Shown here: piece after piece, positions 1 to 9,319 of the stretch
Numbering within the stretch: the first letter of the stretch is position 1
How the letters are laid out: every line of letters starts with the position of its first letter
Origin: Nemertoderma westbladi
Taxonomy: Eukaryota; Xenacoelomorpha; Nemertodermatida; Nemertodermatidae
DNA length: 39,316 nucleotides
Assembly: GCA_032718475.1 (NCBI GenBank)
Contig: JAUCBJ010000651.1
Coordinates: 1-39,316 of the forward strand
Reading direction: 5' to 3'
Notes under the pieces: model-generated
Databases searched by the model: none
Told to the model about the DNA's origin: nothing
The model's input: only the letters and a program-made list of their open reading frames with translations
Translations under genes and position numbers: made by a program

Positions 1-2
1 AC

Positions 3-95
3 AGCCCTCCTAGTAAAGTGGCTCGCCCCAAAGAGAAAAGGACTCTTGCTAGCCTCAAAAAGCTGTGTAAACGCCGTCCGCGTAAGAAAGACTAA
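3..95 (+). CDS. C-terminal tail of an ORF running in from the left, possibly retroelement Pol
   Basis: An open frame enters at base 3 and stops at 93-95. It encodes about 30 residues ending in a very basic tail (RRPRKKD). Only the C-terminus is inside the window, so no domain can be identified. About 80 bases downstream there is a purine-rich run followed by a possible LTR. Basic C-terminal tails just before a polypurine tract are common in Gypsy-type Pol proteins, so a retroelement origin is a reasonable inference. A host gene cannot be excluded. Confidence 0.3.
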   Translation, partial: SPPSKVARPKEKRTLASLKKLCKRRPRKKD

Positions 96-173
96 CTGTT
101 TAGAGTATTTTTATATTTTAGAAACTGTGATTTGTTATATTTTATAGACTTAAATCCCATTTTCTGGGAGCGG

Positions 174-749
174 TGTAAAGGCTTTTGCGTAATTAGCCGG
201 TTATTTTCCCCGTGAAGTACTCTGTAGTTGGTTTACCAGGCATAAAAGGGCCGTGTCCTTACTGTACTGGTGTTTTAGAGGACATAAAAGTAATTTCTTC
301 TGTATGTGTACTTTAGCGGACATAATCCGCAATTCCATGACGTAAAAGCCGAAATACTCTTGGAACAGTGTAGTTACTAAGACGACAGCTAATAGCTGAG
401 CTGTACACGTGGAGCCTCTGCACGGAGCCTTGGTTCTTTGTTCTGCTCAGCTCAAATGACGACATCTATCAGCTGTGTCCACGTCAGTTCGACCAATCAG
501 AGATTTTCCCTTTGTGTAAAAAGCTGTACAGCAGAATCCCATGATTCAGTACTGACGTTTCCCCCACGCCTAAGAACACCGGCCGGGGAATGTTTTCTGA
601 CATTAGAGCGTCTTTAATTATAAGATCATCAAACTGTTATCTCGGTACTGACTACAGCACCTCGATTTTGCACCTTGGTCAACTTAGTTAAGTACACTTG
701 CATTATTTACTGCTATTTACTGTGTTGTTGATTGTATCATTCGTTTACA
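174..749 (+). mobile_element. Putative 3' LTR of an LTR retrotransposon
   Basis: The purine-rich run GGGAGCGG (166-173) is followed by TGTAAAGGC at 174, and a candidate end CGTTTACA lies at 742-749, giving TGT...ACA borders about 576 bp apart. Inside are a CCAAT box (493-497) and a TATAAG motif (619-624), which is a U3-like promoter layout. The ORF tail at 3-95 lies upstream, as expected for a 3' LTR. The 5' LTR would be outside the window, so direct-repeat identity and target duplication cannot be tested. The right border is the weakest part. Confidence 0.38.
493..624 (+). promoter_or_regulatory. CCAAT and TATA-like elements in the putative LTR
   Basis: GACCAATCAGAG begins at 491 and TATAAG lies at 619-624. 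A start about 25-30 bases downstream of the TATA-like motif would fall near 650. Their order fits an LTR U3 promoter. The support is motif-level only, and both motifs are common in AT-rich DNA. Confidence 0.25.
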
Positions 750-1409
750 TATTATTATTGGGAAGAATATTGATAACGATCCGAAACCCAATCTTCTTGA
801 TACACTAAGGTTAGAGAGACCGGTTACATATAACAATTTGCGACATACATTATTGTGGTTTGTAGTGAGTTCAATGCTACTTAATAGGCCCTACAAATGT
901 TGGTTGCTGTTCTCTTTATATATGATTAAAATCAGTGAATGTCGGCAATTCAGTGTGCAGTTGTGTGCAATAGTCTGTGTGTGCTTGACCGAGTAACAAA
1001 GCATTTCCTAAAGAATGCACTTTGGTGATCTATAAGACATACCGTTGTGTATAGTGTAAGTCATAGCTCTGTTTAAATAGATAGAGCGCCACGTCCTAAA
1101 GGAACTGCTAATATTTCCCGAAAGTGAATAATATTCGTCAGAGATTATATATTAACGATCAATCGAATAGTACGGTAGGCCTGCACCGCAATCAAATTAA
1201 AGCATCCAAATCCAGTCTCCCGGGTATATCCAGCGGGTGAATGGTCGCGCACAGACTGGCTTTGGCTAATGTTAGAATTATTATAGGTGTTCAATACTTG
1301 GCATAGGCTGGAGTAGATTTATAACCTAGAAGACATATAGATTTGGCGGGTTAAACTGCCAAAGGTCTTAAAAGCGCGAACAATAACACCTTAACCTTAG
1401 GCTTCAAAT
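750..1409. other. Unassigned intergenic sequence
   Basis: AT-rich sequence with no convincing coding frame, RNA gene or clear repeat. One GTAGGCCTGC word of the kind scattered through the window occurs near 1178. Confidence 0.5.
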
Positions 1410-1982
1410 TAACATTTTATAAATTTTAACATCTGTTTAGCCCGGTTGCCAAGGCAACTGGATTTTCTATTGAACCTCAATCGGCTCTGCTATGGACCTT
1501 ATAGTTGAGTTGAGAAACCCCAAGTTTATATCTATTATAGTTTTCCTACAAACAGAGTTATAAATATTGACTTGAAATACATAGACTTTTTTTGAAGTCC
1601 GTTGCCATGGAAACCAGATTTTTCCTGGATATGAGACCCAGTCCAAAAGATGCGCCTCGACGAGTAGTATATACATGCAAATTTTCAGGGTACTTTTAAA
1701 GGCTAGATTTGCCGGGGGTCAAAAAAAACCAAATCTGCCTCACACAAGTAAAATAGCCCACTATGAATAGACCATCTCAGCTAAGGAAAATCTTTCTTAG
1801 CGAAAGTAGTTGATTTTCCTTAGCTTCGTGGATCTCTATTTGTACAACAACCATAATAGATCGAAACTTGAAGTTTTTCAACTCAATGATAAGGACAATA
1901 GTTGCGCTTATTGAAGTCAATTAGAAAATTTAGTTACCAGGGCAACCAGGCTAAACAGATGTTCAAATTTATAAAATGATTA
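1410..1982. repeat. Diverged inverted repeat of about 150-bp arms
   Basis: The left arm (about 1410-1560) and the reverse complement of the right arm (about 1831-1982) share a long diverged match. It includes an outer segment reading CATTTTATAAATTT then ACATCTGTTTAGCC, a GGTTGCC...GGCAACT-type core and the inner word ATCTATTAT. The spacer holds a perfect 13-bp hairpin. This is the layout of a foldback or MITE-like element, or of two head-to-head copies of one repeat. I see no target duplication and no coding capacity. Confidence 0.6.
1780..1824. repeat. Perfect 13-bp stem-loop inside the inverted repeat
   Basis: GCTAAGGAAAATC (1780-1792) is the exact reverse complement of GATTTTCCTTAGC (1812-1824), with a 19-nt loop. 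Related TTTTCCTTAGC words recur at 2349-2359 and, inverted with one change, near 26613-26624, so the arm sequence belongs to a dispersed family. Confidence 0.6.
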
Positions 1983-2391
1983 TTTAAACCATAACATTAA
2001 GATATTACGACTTGGGATCAACCCCTACCCCCACTATATCACTTATTCTGCATCCAAGTAACGTTGTTATATTTATCAGTTTCCGAGACAACCACTGCAA
2101 ACTGATGTTTTAACAAAAATACATCTTTAATTTTGGACATCAACTACTCAATGAACCATCAACTACTCAACTCAACATCAACTACTCTTCCTTGAAGTCA
2201 ATTTGTGTCACCTGGAACCACACCTTGATCTTAATGTAAAACCGAGGAGTTCTAGAAAACTCTAGTTGCCATGGTAATGGGGATTTAATTAAGACATATG
2301 ACTTTTAACTAGGTAAACCAATGAACTGATGAGTCAAAGTGTGTTTAATTTTCCTTAGCTCCGTGCTTGTAATTTTCTAGTACAAGAATGT
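1983..2391. other. Non-coding, fragments of dispersed repeats
   Basis: No gene is seen. The stretch includes a GTTGCCATGGTAATGGGG word near 2265 and a GTGTTTAATTTTCCTTAGCT word at 2341-2360. Reverse-complement relatives of the second lie at 26606-26632, which points to short repeat remnants. Confidence 0.45.
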
Positions 2392-2945
2392 ATGCTTATT
2401 CACCCCATGAGGCTGCCAAAGCACAACTTATGCACTGGCTGGTCCTCACGGCGAAAGCAATGTCCTGCAAAGCGGAGGTGGCTTTCTTCTAGTGTCAAGA
2501 TTGGGGGAACCAATGAAACACCTCCAATGTTATAAAGTGTCTGGTTATAGATGTGTGCATTGTACTTGACACAATGAACCCGGCGTAGCATTCTTGTGAA
2601 TGTGCCATCCAGAGATTTGGTGTCCTCAGCAGTTAGAACCCAGCATGGACTCCCATAGAGGATTACTGTCAACTACTGCTGCTCTAAATAATTGGACCTT
2701 AAGTTTCCGATTAATTCTATGTGATTTCCAAATCCTAGAAAGCCTATTCAAGGCTGTCCATGCCTTTCCCTTACGTATTCGAAGGTCCTCAGCTGACTTC
2801 CGGATCCATGATCCCAGGTAACAGAAGTCGTCCACATGCTCAAGCATACCATCCTTTGAGATTATGCTCATCCAGTCAGAGACTTGCTGAGGACTTTGAA
2901 AGTTAACTGTAAAAATTTTGGTCTTTAGACACAAATGTTGTCGAA
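2392..2945 (-). pseudogene. LINE-A retrotransposon fragment (RT C-terminal region), broken
   Basis: The minus strand encodes the C-terminal part of the LINE-A ORF2 product. It carries the FCYLGSWIRKS stretch, RLSRIWKS, LYGSPCW and TRMLRRVHCVKYNAHI in the order seen in the fuller copy at 36080-37256. A frame change near 2650 breaks it. The 5' end (about 2931-2945) jumps directly from the STTFV region to the KTKI region, so the catalytic FADD segment is deleted. The 3' end is cut at 2392, before the usual stop and TAG-type tail. It is a dead remnant next to a 16-bp tandem array. Confidence 0.85.
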
Positions 2946-3066
2946 CAATACAAAAATACATCAATACAAAAATACATCAATAAAAAAATGCATCAATACA
3001 AAAATACATCAATACAAGAATACATTAATACAAAAATACATCAATACAAAAATACATCAATACATA
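2946..3066. repeat. 16-bp tandem repeat array
   Basis: About 7.5 units of CAATACAAAAATACAT lie head to tail at 16-bp spacing, with single-base variants such as CAATAAAAAAATGCAT. It starts exactly where the LINE-A fragment ends, so it may have expanded at a rearrangement junction. Confidence 0.85.
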
Positions 3067-4702
3067 CAAAAAATATATAAATTACCTCTCTTGTAGAATA
3101 ATAGCCTGATGTCATATGCCGTCGAGAAAAATAAAGATATAATATAAATCAATTCGGAATAAATTTATTACCTTAAGGGAAGCGGAGGGGGTTAAATCCG
3201 ACACATTTGAACAATTTTCAAAAATATAGAAAATAATTGAATGTTTTTTAGGTTGATTTTTAAACTGAAATCTGTCTTTCGATACTTTGATTCATAATAA
3301 AGTTTTTCGAAAATTTATAAATTTCAACGAAAAATTTAAAATGCATTTTTAACATCAATTTTTAAGCCAATTTCTGATTCCGATTCTAGCAAAATATTTC
3401 CCAAATTATTGATTCTTATAGCCGTTTTTGTTTTTTTCATCGCACAAAAATTACAACTTATAAATTTTAAGTTGAAAGTTACAAAATTTGGAATAACTAA
3501 GGAATGAGACAACGAAAAATTGATTTCAGATTCGGAATCAGCCTAATATTTTATATTGTTTTGATTAATCAACAAATTCAGTTTTCAAAATACTAACAAA
3601 TTAAAATTAAAATAAATTCTCCCACAAACCTTCTAATTTTTTATTTATTTTTTTTTTGCTTTAATTATGTGTATTGTACTGTGCAATTTTCTTATTGTTT
3701 AATGTACGACACCAACTAATAATAATAATAATAATAAATTCACAAAAACAAAACTATTACCTGTAGGCCTACTACTGACCACAACACTATAAAACCCTAA
3801 ATGAATGGCACATATTTAAACACATTAATAATATAATCGATCATTCAACTTTAAACATATATCTATCTATCTTGGGGTCCTTAAGCACAACAAAATATTC
3901 TGAAAAGAACAAATAAATGAAACTGCAATATAGTCACTAGCAAAATGGCAACAATAAGACAAATAAATAATAAGAAAACACTAAAATAATTATATTCAAA
4001 ATATTTCTAATGCCTTACCACAATTACAGCAATATTTTCACAACTTTATTTCGCAACAGCCAGGGATAAAAATAAATCCTCAGAAAAATACAAGAAATGA
4101 CAGCCAGTTATTCTATTGGGGACAAGCAGGAGGCCCCGGTTCGGTCCCTAGTTAGAGCTTCCCTCCCATAAAGGGCTTTAAATGTGGCACTCTAGCTCAA
4201 CCTAGGCATTTATAGTATAACCTTTCGACATATGAAAACCAAGGTAACTTAGGAAACAGAGTGAGAACGAGTTTACTGTGGAAGGTTATCTTCCTGGTAG
4301 TGAACAGGTATTTTTACTGTTTTAATGGACCTAAAAGATTCTCCCATTAGTTAATAATAATAATATTACATATTTATATAGCGAACAATAAAATAGATAA
4401 TTTAATATGGGGTCTGTCAATAGATTAATTTTAATTTAGAGAGTTTTAATTATAGAAAGCACAAAACGGTTGATTGATTGGTGTTTAGATAAACATGATT
4501 ATTAATCTGTTTAGTACATGGTGATTGAAAGGTCATTGGAAGCTTCTTGATTTTGTTGTAAATTTCCTGAATTTGATGGAAGTTGTTTTAAGTTGTTGGA
4601 TTGTTTGTTAGAAAGCGTTTGGAGCTCGTTCTGATCGAATCCTATGGCTCTCTGATGTTGATTTGGACTGCACTATTATACTATACACTAATATACAAAA
4701 CT
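3067..4702. other. AT-rich intergenic sequence
   Basis: No convincing gene. The region holds poly-A/T tracts and a TAA microsatellite (about 3717-3737). GGTTCGGTCCC near 4139 looks like a polymerase III B-box, but no matching A-box or tRNA fold is visible. Confidence 0.5.
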
Positions 4703-4890
4703 ACGGAGCCCCTAAAGTGACATGAGAAAATTTTTTTTTTCGCTAAATCGTGCGAACGACTTAGTATGTCGTGCGAACGACTTAGTAAGTCGTTTGCACG
4801 ACTTAGTAAGTCGTTCGCACGGCATACTAAGTCGTTCGCACGAGTTAGCAAAAAAAAATTTATTTTCACATTTCCCTTTAGGGGCTCCGT
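4703..4890. mobile_element. Palindromic MITE with 8-bp target-site duplication
   Basis: A 188-bp element begins ACGGAGCCCCTAAAG and ends in the near reverse complement CTTTAGGGGCTCCGT form. Almost the whole element is one palindrome: the arms carry CGTGCGAACGACTTAGTA words whose inverses fill the other half around a central AAGTCGT-type repeat. It is flanked by perfect 8-bp direct repeats ACAAAACT (4695-4702 and 4891-4898), which mark a cut-and-paste insertion. An 8-bp duplication is typical of hAT-type transposases, but the termini are not the classic hAT CAGGG form. It has no coding capacity; small open frames across it are products of the palindrome. Confidence 0.88.
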
Positions 4891-4919
4891 ACAAAACTCC
4901 TAGAAATATTTATTTTATA

Positions 4920-5036
4920 TAGATAATTTCTAATATAATATATATAAATACATACAATATAAATATAAATATATTATGTATGTATAAATTATATATAAAT
5001 GTATTATATAAATATAATATGTATGTGTGTGTGTTT
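4920..5036. repeat. AT-rich simple sequence
   Basis: Low-complexity TATA/AAATA tracts end in a short TG run (about 5020-5035). They lie between the MITE and the ribozyme-like motif. Confidence 0.6.
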
Positions 5037-5065
5037 AGCTGGGATTTGGTGTAGTTAGTTTGATT

Positions 5066-5126
5066 AACATGTGACCTGCACGGGTTAGTGTAGCTGATGA
5101 GCCAAATCCCGGCGAAACACATATGC
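5066..5126 (+). ncRNA. Hammerhead-ribozyme-like motif, one core base off consensus
   Basis: CTGATGA at 5094-5100 matches the hammerhead C3-A9 core, and GAAA at 5114-5117 matches G12-A15.1. Between them GCC (5101-5103) pairs with GGC (5111-5113) as stem II with a 7-nt loop. CTGCAC (5076-5081) pairs with GTGTAG (5088-5093), one G-U wobble included, as stem I with a 6-nt loop. ATGTG (5069-5073) pairs with CACAT (5118-5122) as stem III. The expected cleavage site is C5075. Position 16.1 (5074) is A where the consensus needs U, so the core A15.1-U16.1 pair is lost and activity is doubtful. Metazoan hammerheads occur in Penelope-like elements and retrozymes; this is probably a relic of such an element. 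Confidence 0.6.
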
Positions 5127-5992
5127 AAAAATGTAACCAATGTGATAATTTTACTTGCAGTATTTAAACAGGGTTACGCTTTGTGTCCCTGCTTAAATAA
5201 AACGATGACTACTTATGGTTGAACAGATAGGAACATGTTGTTTCTCTGTTTCCAAATAATTTTACTTGCTTGATATTGGTCTGTCAAAAACATAATTCGT
5301 TCAACTCAAAATTATAAATAAATATAATACTGTATATATATATAATATATATATATAATATATATATAAAAATATATAAATATATAAATAATAAAATATA
5401 TAACTCCTGAGATTAATTGCACAGCAGATTTCTTAAATTATATATTCCCCAATACGGCCTTCCATAAACATTAAACATGCAGAAAATATTAACAAAAATA
5501 ATATGTAGCTGTTGCCAGGCATTTTATACGCGGACATTAACCATTTAGTAGATTATATTAATAAATACATTAATTAATTAAGTAAAATTCCGCAACAACA
5601 AATTACAAAGAGCACTACAGTACTATACTACTCATAGAAACTTTGGTAGAATAACGATAAATATAAATATCACTTAATTTTTCTTGAAAGGGTAAAATTA
5701 TTTTTAATATTATAGACCACCAAAATCATAAATAAAATGTCATTTATAGGTAAACAAATTAAAAGGATACATATAAAAGTGCACCTGCATAATATATAAA
5801 AAAAAATGAATCATAATGGTAGCCAAAAAACAGCACTATTAATCGCCAAAATATTCGATAATCTATTGATCACCCGATATGAATTCAATACAACAGGCCA
5901 ATATTGCGATTTTTGAGTATATTTTCATAGTAACGATGACAGACAAAACATGAGAAACGAACATGGATCCCAGACGAGAACTTAGATCTAAT
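5127..5992. other. AT-rich intergenic sequence, possible tail of the ribozyme-bearing repeat
   Basis: No gene is seen. A TA dinucleotide tract lies at about 5333-5400. The segment right after the ribozyme-like motif (to about 5260) may belong to the same repeat, but nothing marks its end. Confidence 0.45.
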
Positions 5993-6318
5993 GATGGGCG
6001 AGCCACGAAAGTAAGCGAGCTTAGCATACGGGTACCACTAACTCAATCGGTGTGTCTGTTGCTCTGTTGTTCTGTTGATCTGTTGTTCTGTTGTGTCCCA
6101 TTTTAAACGTTAATAACGATATCGATAAATCATATCCAAACTTGGTACATATGTAGTCCGGTAAAAGGCAAAAGTTTATAAATTTTCCAAGTTGAATTTG
6201 CGTGGGGTCTTCGTGCAGCATCTGTGTAACTGTCTTGAAGTTATAATAAATTTATTTATCCAAAAATTATTAGGCTTCGCATCAGCTGGTTGCTAGGAGA
6301 CTGCAGAATATATCAGGT
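5993..6318 (+). repeat. T-type terminal repeat plus adjoining internal segment, isolated copy
   Basis: This copy begins GATGGGCGAGCCACGAA and continues through a TCTGTTG-type short tandem, an AAACTTGGTAC word, TTTTCCAAGTTGAATTTG and the CTTCGTGCAGC word. The following 100 bases match those inside the left terminus of the 14635-16784 element (GTGTAACTGTCTTG, then the GGTTGCTAGGAGA word). It is therefore one end of the same family, with the rest missing. Confidence 0.75.
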
Positions 6319-6719
6319 GGGTTTGAAATTCAGCAATACCGGTACAATGCAGCAATAATGTGGCCTTGGGAAGTGTGGTAGGCCTATTTCACTTTCTTCA
6401 GCCATTCCGGCATTTCCAGATTTCAGGGTTCAGAGTACGAACTTATTAAACATGTTTTACAGTACGGTACCGGTACTATCACAGTGGTACAGAGTTACCG
6501 GTACCGTCTTCAGGTCATTGGCGCCACCTACCAATCGGCTCGGCTCGGCAACGGCAACGGCAACGGCAACCATGCATCCATGGAAGTTTTTAAGTTATGC
6601 GGACTTAAGACTGACTGACATATTGTCAGGTTGTACCAGCTGACCTTTATTCCATGTTTCGGTATCCACTACTGCACTAGGTACCCCAACAGCCCAATAC
6701 TGCAATACCCAACAACGTT
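6319..6719 (+). repeat. Dispersed repeat R2, left part, host of the LINE-A insertion
   Basis: The part from about 6540 matches 17210-17320: shared words include TGGAAGTT, GTTATGCGGACT, CAGCTGAC and the GGTAYCCACTAC word. A short CGGCAA microsatellite lies at about 6547-6570. R2 resumes at 9320 after the LINE, so the LINE-A copy split an existing repeat. No gene is seen here. Confidence 0.6.
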
Positions 6720-6730
6720 TTGGAATTGTA
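6720..6730. repeat. Target-site duplication, left copy (outer LINE-A)
   Basis: TTGGAATTGTA here is repeated exactly at 9309-9319. The related uninserted site at about 17321 reads TTGGAATTGAA. Confidence 0.8.
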
Positions 6731-6764
6731 ACACGAACTGGAAAGCTATGGACTCATAGTGGAC

Positions 6765-7233
6765 TACTACTAGGATGGCATGTTGCATTGCAGCTGCATT
6801 TTTAAGAATGCTGTGCCGGCTTATCGACAAAATTGCACCGCCACAACTCCCTATCACCCATGACATTTGCTAGATCATCCGCATCTTCAAGGCCAGTATC
6901 CTTTAAGATGCGTCTCAAGAAAGTCATGGGCTGTCCACCATGCTTATTCGCTCCATGAGGCTGCCAAAGTACAAGATTATGCACTGGCTGGTCCTCACGG
7001 CGAAAGCAATGTCCTGCAAAGCGGAGGCGATTTTGTTCTAGTGTTAAGCTTGGGGGAACCAATGAGACACCTCCAATGTTATATAGTGTCTGGTTGGAGA
7101 TGTGAGCATTGTACTTGACACAATGAACCTGGCGTAGCATTCTTGTGAATGTGCCATCCAGATATTTGGTGTCCTCAGCAGTTAGAGCCCAGCATGGACT
7201 CCCATGGAGGAGTACTGGAACTACTGCTGCTCT
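6765..7233 (-). mobile_element. Nested LINE-A 3' fragment, opposite orientation, with 13-bp target duplication
   Basis: On the minus strand this encodes the last part of LINE-A ORF2, from the AAVVPVLLHGSPCW region to the VDKPAQHS terminus. The palindrome-rich 3' UTR follows and the TAGTAGT tail ends at 6765. It interrupts the outer LINE's endonuclease after the LWTHSG codons. The 13-bp sequence ACTCATAGTGGAC is present on both sides (6752-6764 and 7234-7246). Removing the insert and one duplicate restores continuity with the endonuclease copy at 38446-39250. It is severely 5'-truncated, as target-primed reverse transcription predicts. Confidence 0.9.
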
Positions 7234-7246
7234 ACTCATAGTGGAC

Positions 7247-8130
7247 CCAGTGGTCACAAGTCCCTGATAGACCATATTCTGTTTCGTAGGAAGTACAGGA
7301 GCTCTATACAAGACTGTAATGCATTTACACTGCGACCCTTCTCCAGTGATCACCGCCTTATTGTGGCCAAGGGAAGACTTAGTCTGCGTGCTAGCAGAAC
7401 AACGAAACCTGCCTTGCCGCGGCATGACTCGTCCTCTCTGTTGCAACAGCCAAGTGTGAGATCCAGCTTCACACTACAGCTGAGCAACAGGTATGAGGTT
7501 CTTGCCTCTGAGGCGGCAGATCACTGTGAGAGGGCTATACTGCCTTCACAGAAGCAGTTAGGTTAGCAGCTGCAGAAACAGTTTCTGTATACCCTCGAAA
7601 CAGGAAAAGGGCCCCCTGGACTGACAACAAAATCCAGAAGTGCCGAAATGACCTATATAAGACGCAGAAAGAGTCCCGACTCAAACAGACTACAGCGGCC
7701 AAGAATGCAGTTAAGGCTGCATCTAGGTCCCTGAACAGGCAGTACTCTGTTAATCTGCAGGAGCTAATAAACCAACAGGTTGATGCCATCAATGATGCTA
7801 ACGACAGCAGGCAATAATCCCAGGCATGGAAATCGATCAACTTGCATACTGGGCGGAAAAGCCAACCAACCACCAAGGTTAAGGTTGAATCACCAGCCGA
7901 TCGCCTCAATGGTTGGAAGGCCCACTTTGAAAAGCTCCTCAATAATGACAGGGTATTGCCTGATAACTTTATAGAAGTAAAATTGTCTGAATCTGTACTC
8001 CCAGATATTCCCATTGGCGATATCTCCTTTGCAGAAGTGAAGGCTGCTGCAAAGAGCATTGAGACCAATCGTGCCAGTGGAGTAGATGGTGTCCCCCCCC
8101 CCGAGTCTTTAAAATACCTGAGTGTTTAAA
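7247..8130 (+). pseudogene. LINE-A endonuclease C-terminus and linker/RT N-terminal region, broken
   Basis: The frame resumes with the IDHILFRRKYRSS and SSDHRLIVAK motifs, the C-terminal catalytic motifs of AP-like endonucleases. It then runs into the linker before RT, ending near the RASGVDGVP motif, which matches the usual SGxDG motif ahead of the fingers. Frame changes near 7440-7560 and 7800, and a run of C at about 8092-8101, interrupt it. No full-length product is possible. Confidence 0.75.
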
Positions 8131-8168
8131 GCTCATCTATCCCATCATAGTAGACATGTACCGAACAT

Positions 8169-9269
8169 CGCATCAGGGATCCCATTGAGAGACTGCTCCG
8201 TGGAAATCAGAATGGGTTCCGTAAAGGTCGTGGGACCATGGAGCCCATTTTGGCACTTATAAGGATAATTGAAGAGTTATCAAAAAAGAAAGACAGGCAT
8301 CTGGCTGTTATCTTTGTTTACTTCTTCAAGGCCTTTGATTCAGTCTCCCGCTCACGTATGTTCAGCATACTTTCATTATATGGGATTCCTCATGAAATTA
8401 TTGCAGCAATCAGATCAGTATACGATGGTTCGACAACATTTGTGTATACTGTTGACGGTGACACAGAACCATTTGAAGTGTTATGGGGCGTCCTCCAGGG
8501 AGATACACTTGCACCATTCTTGTTCATAATTGTGGTTGACTATGTTCTACGCATGTCCTTAGATCATCATAATGATGATGATTTTATTAACTCCAGAAAG
8601 ACCAAAATTTTGACAGTTAACTTTGAAAGTTCTCAGCAAGTCTCTGATCGGATGAGCATAAGCTCAAAGGATGGTACGCTTGAGCATGTGGACGACTTCT
8701 GTTACCTGGGATCTTGGATCCGGAAGTCAGGTGAGGACTTTCGAATACGTAAGGGAAAGGCATGGGCAGCCTTGAATAGGCTTTCCAGGATTTGGAAGTC
8801 ATCGAGAATTAATCGGAAACTTAAGGTCCGATTAATTAGAGCAGCAGTAGTTCCAGTACTCCTCTATGGGAGTCCATGCAGGGCTCTAACTGCTGAGGAC
8901 ACCAAATCTCTGGATGGCACATTCACAAGAATGCTACGCCGTGTTCATTGTGTCAAGTACAATGTACATATCTCCAACCAGACACTATATAACATTGGAG
9001 GTGTCTCATTGGTTCCCCCAAGCTTGACACTAGAACAAAGTCGCCTCCGCTTTGCAGGACATTACTTTGTCCGTGAGGACCAGCCAGTGGATAATCGTGT
9101 ACTTTGGCAGCCTCATGGAGTGAATAAGCATGATGGACAGCCCATGACTTTCTTGAGACGCATCTTAAAGGACACTGGCCTTGAAGATGCGGATGATCTA
9201 GCAAATGTCATGGGTGATAGGGAGTTGTGGCGGCGCAATTTTGTCGACAAGCCGGCACAGCATTCTTAA
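8169..9269 (+). pseudogene. LINE-A reverse transcriptase, lacking the catalytic FADD segment
   Basis: After a deletion junction near 8168 the RT domain continues: NQNGFRKGRGTMEP, then a first catalytic motif reading VYFFKAFDSVSR. The fuller copy has the expected D here (VDFFKAFDSV), so the first Asp is lost. GVLQGDTLAPFLF follows. At about 8580 the sequence jumps from the LDHHNDD codons to INSRKTKIL, dropping roughly 56 residues that hold FADD. The join is in frame, so the C-terminal region (VPVLLYGSPC, TRMLRRVHCVKYN, AGHYF, VMGDRELW, stop after PAQHS) is still read as one 343-residue frame from 8238. The enzyme would be inactive. Confidence 0.87.
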
Positions 9270-9308
9270 AAATGCAGCTGCAATGCAGCATGCCGATTCT
9301 AGTAGTAG

Positions 9309-9319
9309 TTGGAATTGTA
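9309..9319. repeat. Target-site duplication, right copy (outer LINE-A)
   Basis: TTGGAATTGTA, identical to 6720-6730, directly follows the AGTAGTAG tail of the LINE. Confidence 0.8.

Larger units (their letters stand above)
6731..9308 (+). mobile_element. LINE-A (RTE-like non-LTR retrotransposon), 5'-truncated, with a nested insertion
   Basis: This sense-strand LINE copy starts inside the endonuclease domain (KRTGKLWTHSG) and ends in a very short 3' UTR with an AGT/TAG trinucleotide tail (about 9298-9308). Perfect 11-bp target duplications flank it (6720-6730, 9309-9319). A short 3' UTR with a microsatellite tail instead of poly(A), an APE-type endonuclease and no visible RNase H resemble the RTE group; the clade is not proven. 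The 482-bp segment 6765-7246 is a later nested insertion plus its own duplication, leaving about 2.1 kb of outer LINE. Deletions near 8168 and 8580 and frame changes make it inactive. Confidence 0.88.

Noticed and set aside
2326-2345. A second hammerhead core (ACTGATGAGTC)
   Set aside because: No GAAA box at a workable distance and no stem II pairing.
4061-4180. A tRNA-derived SINE suggested by GGTTCGGTCCC
   Set aside because: Only a B-box-like word is present; no A-box at the right distance and no cloverleaf could be drawn.
6802-7446. A 214-residue minus-strand frame joining antisense endonuclease sequence to RT C-terminus
   Set aside because: The first part reads the outer LINE on the wrong strand; the fusion is created by the nested insertion and is not a gene.
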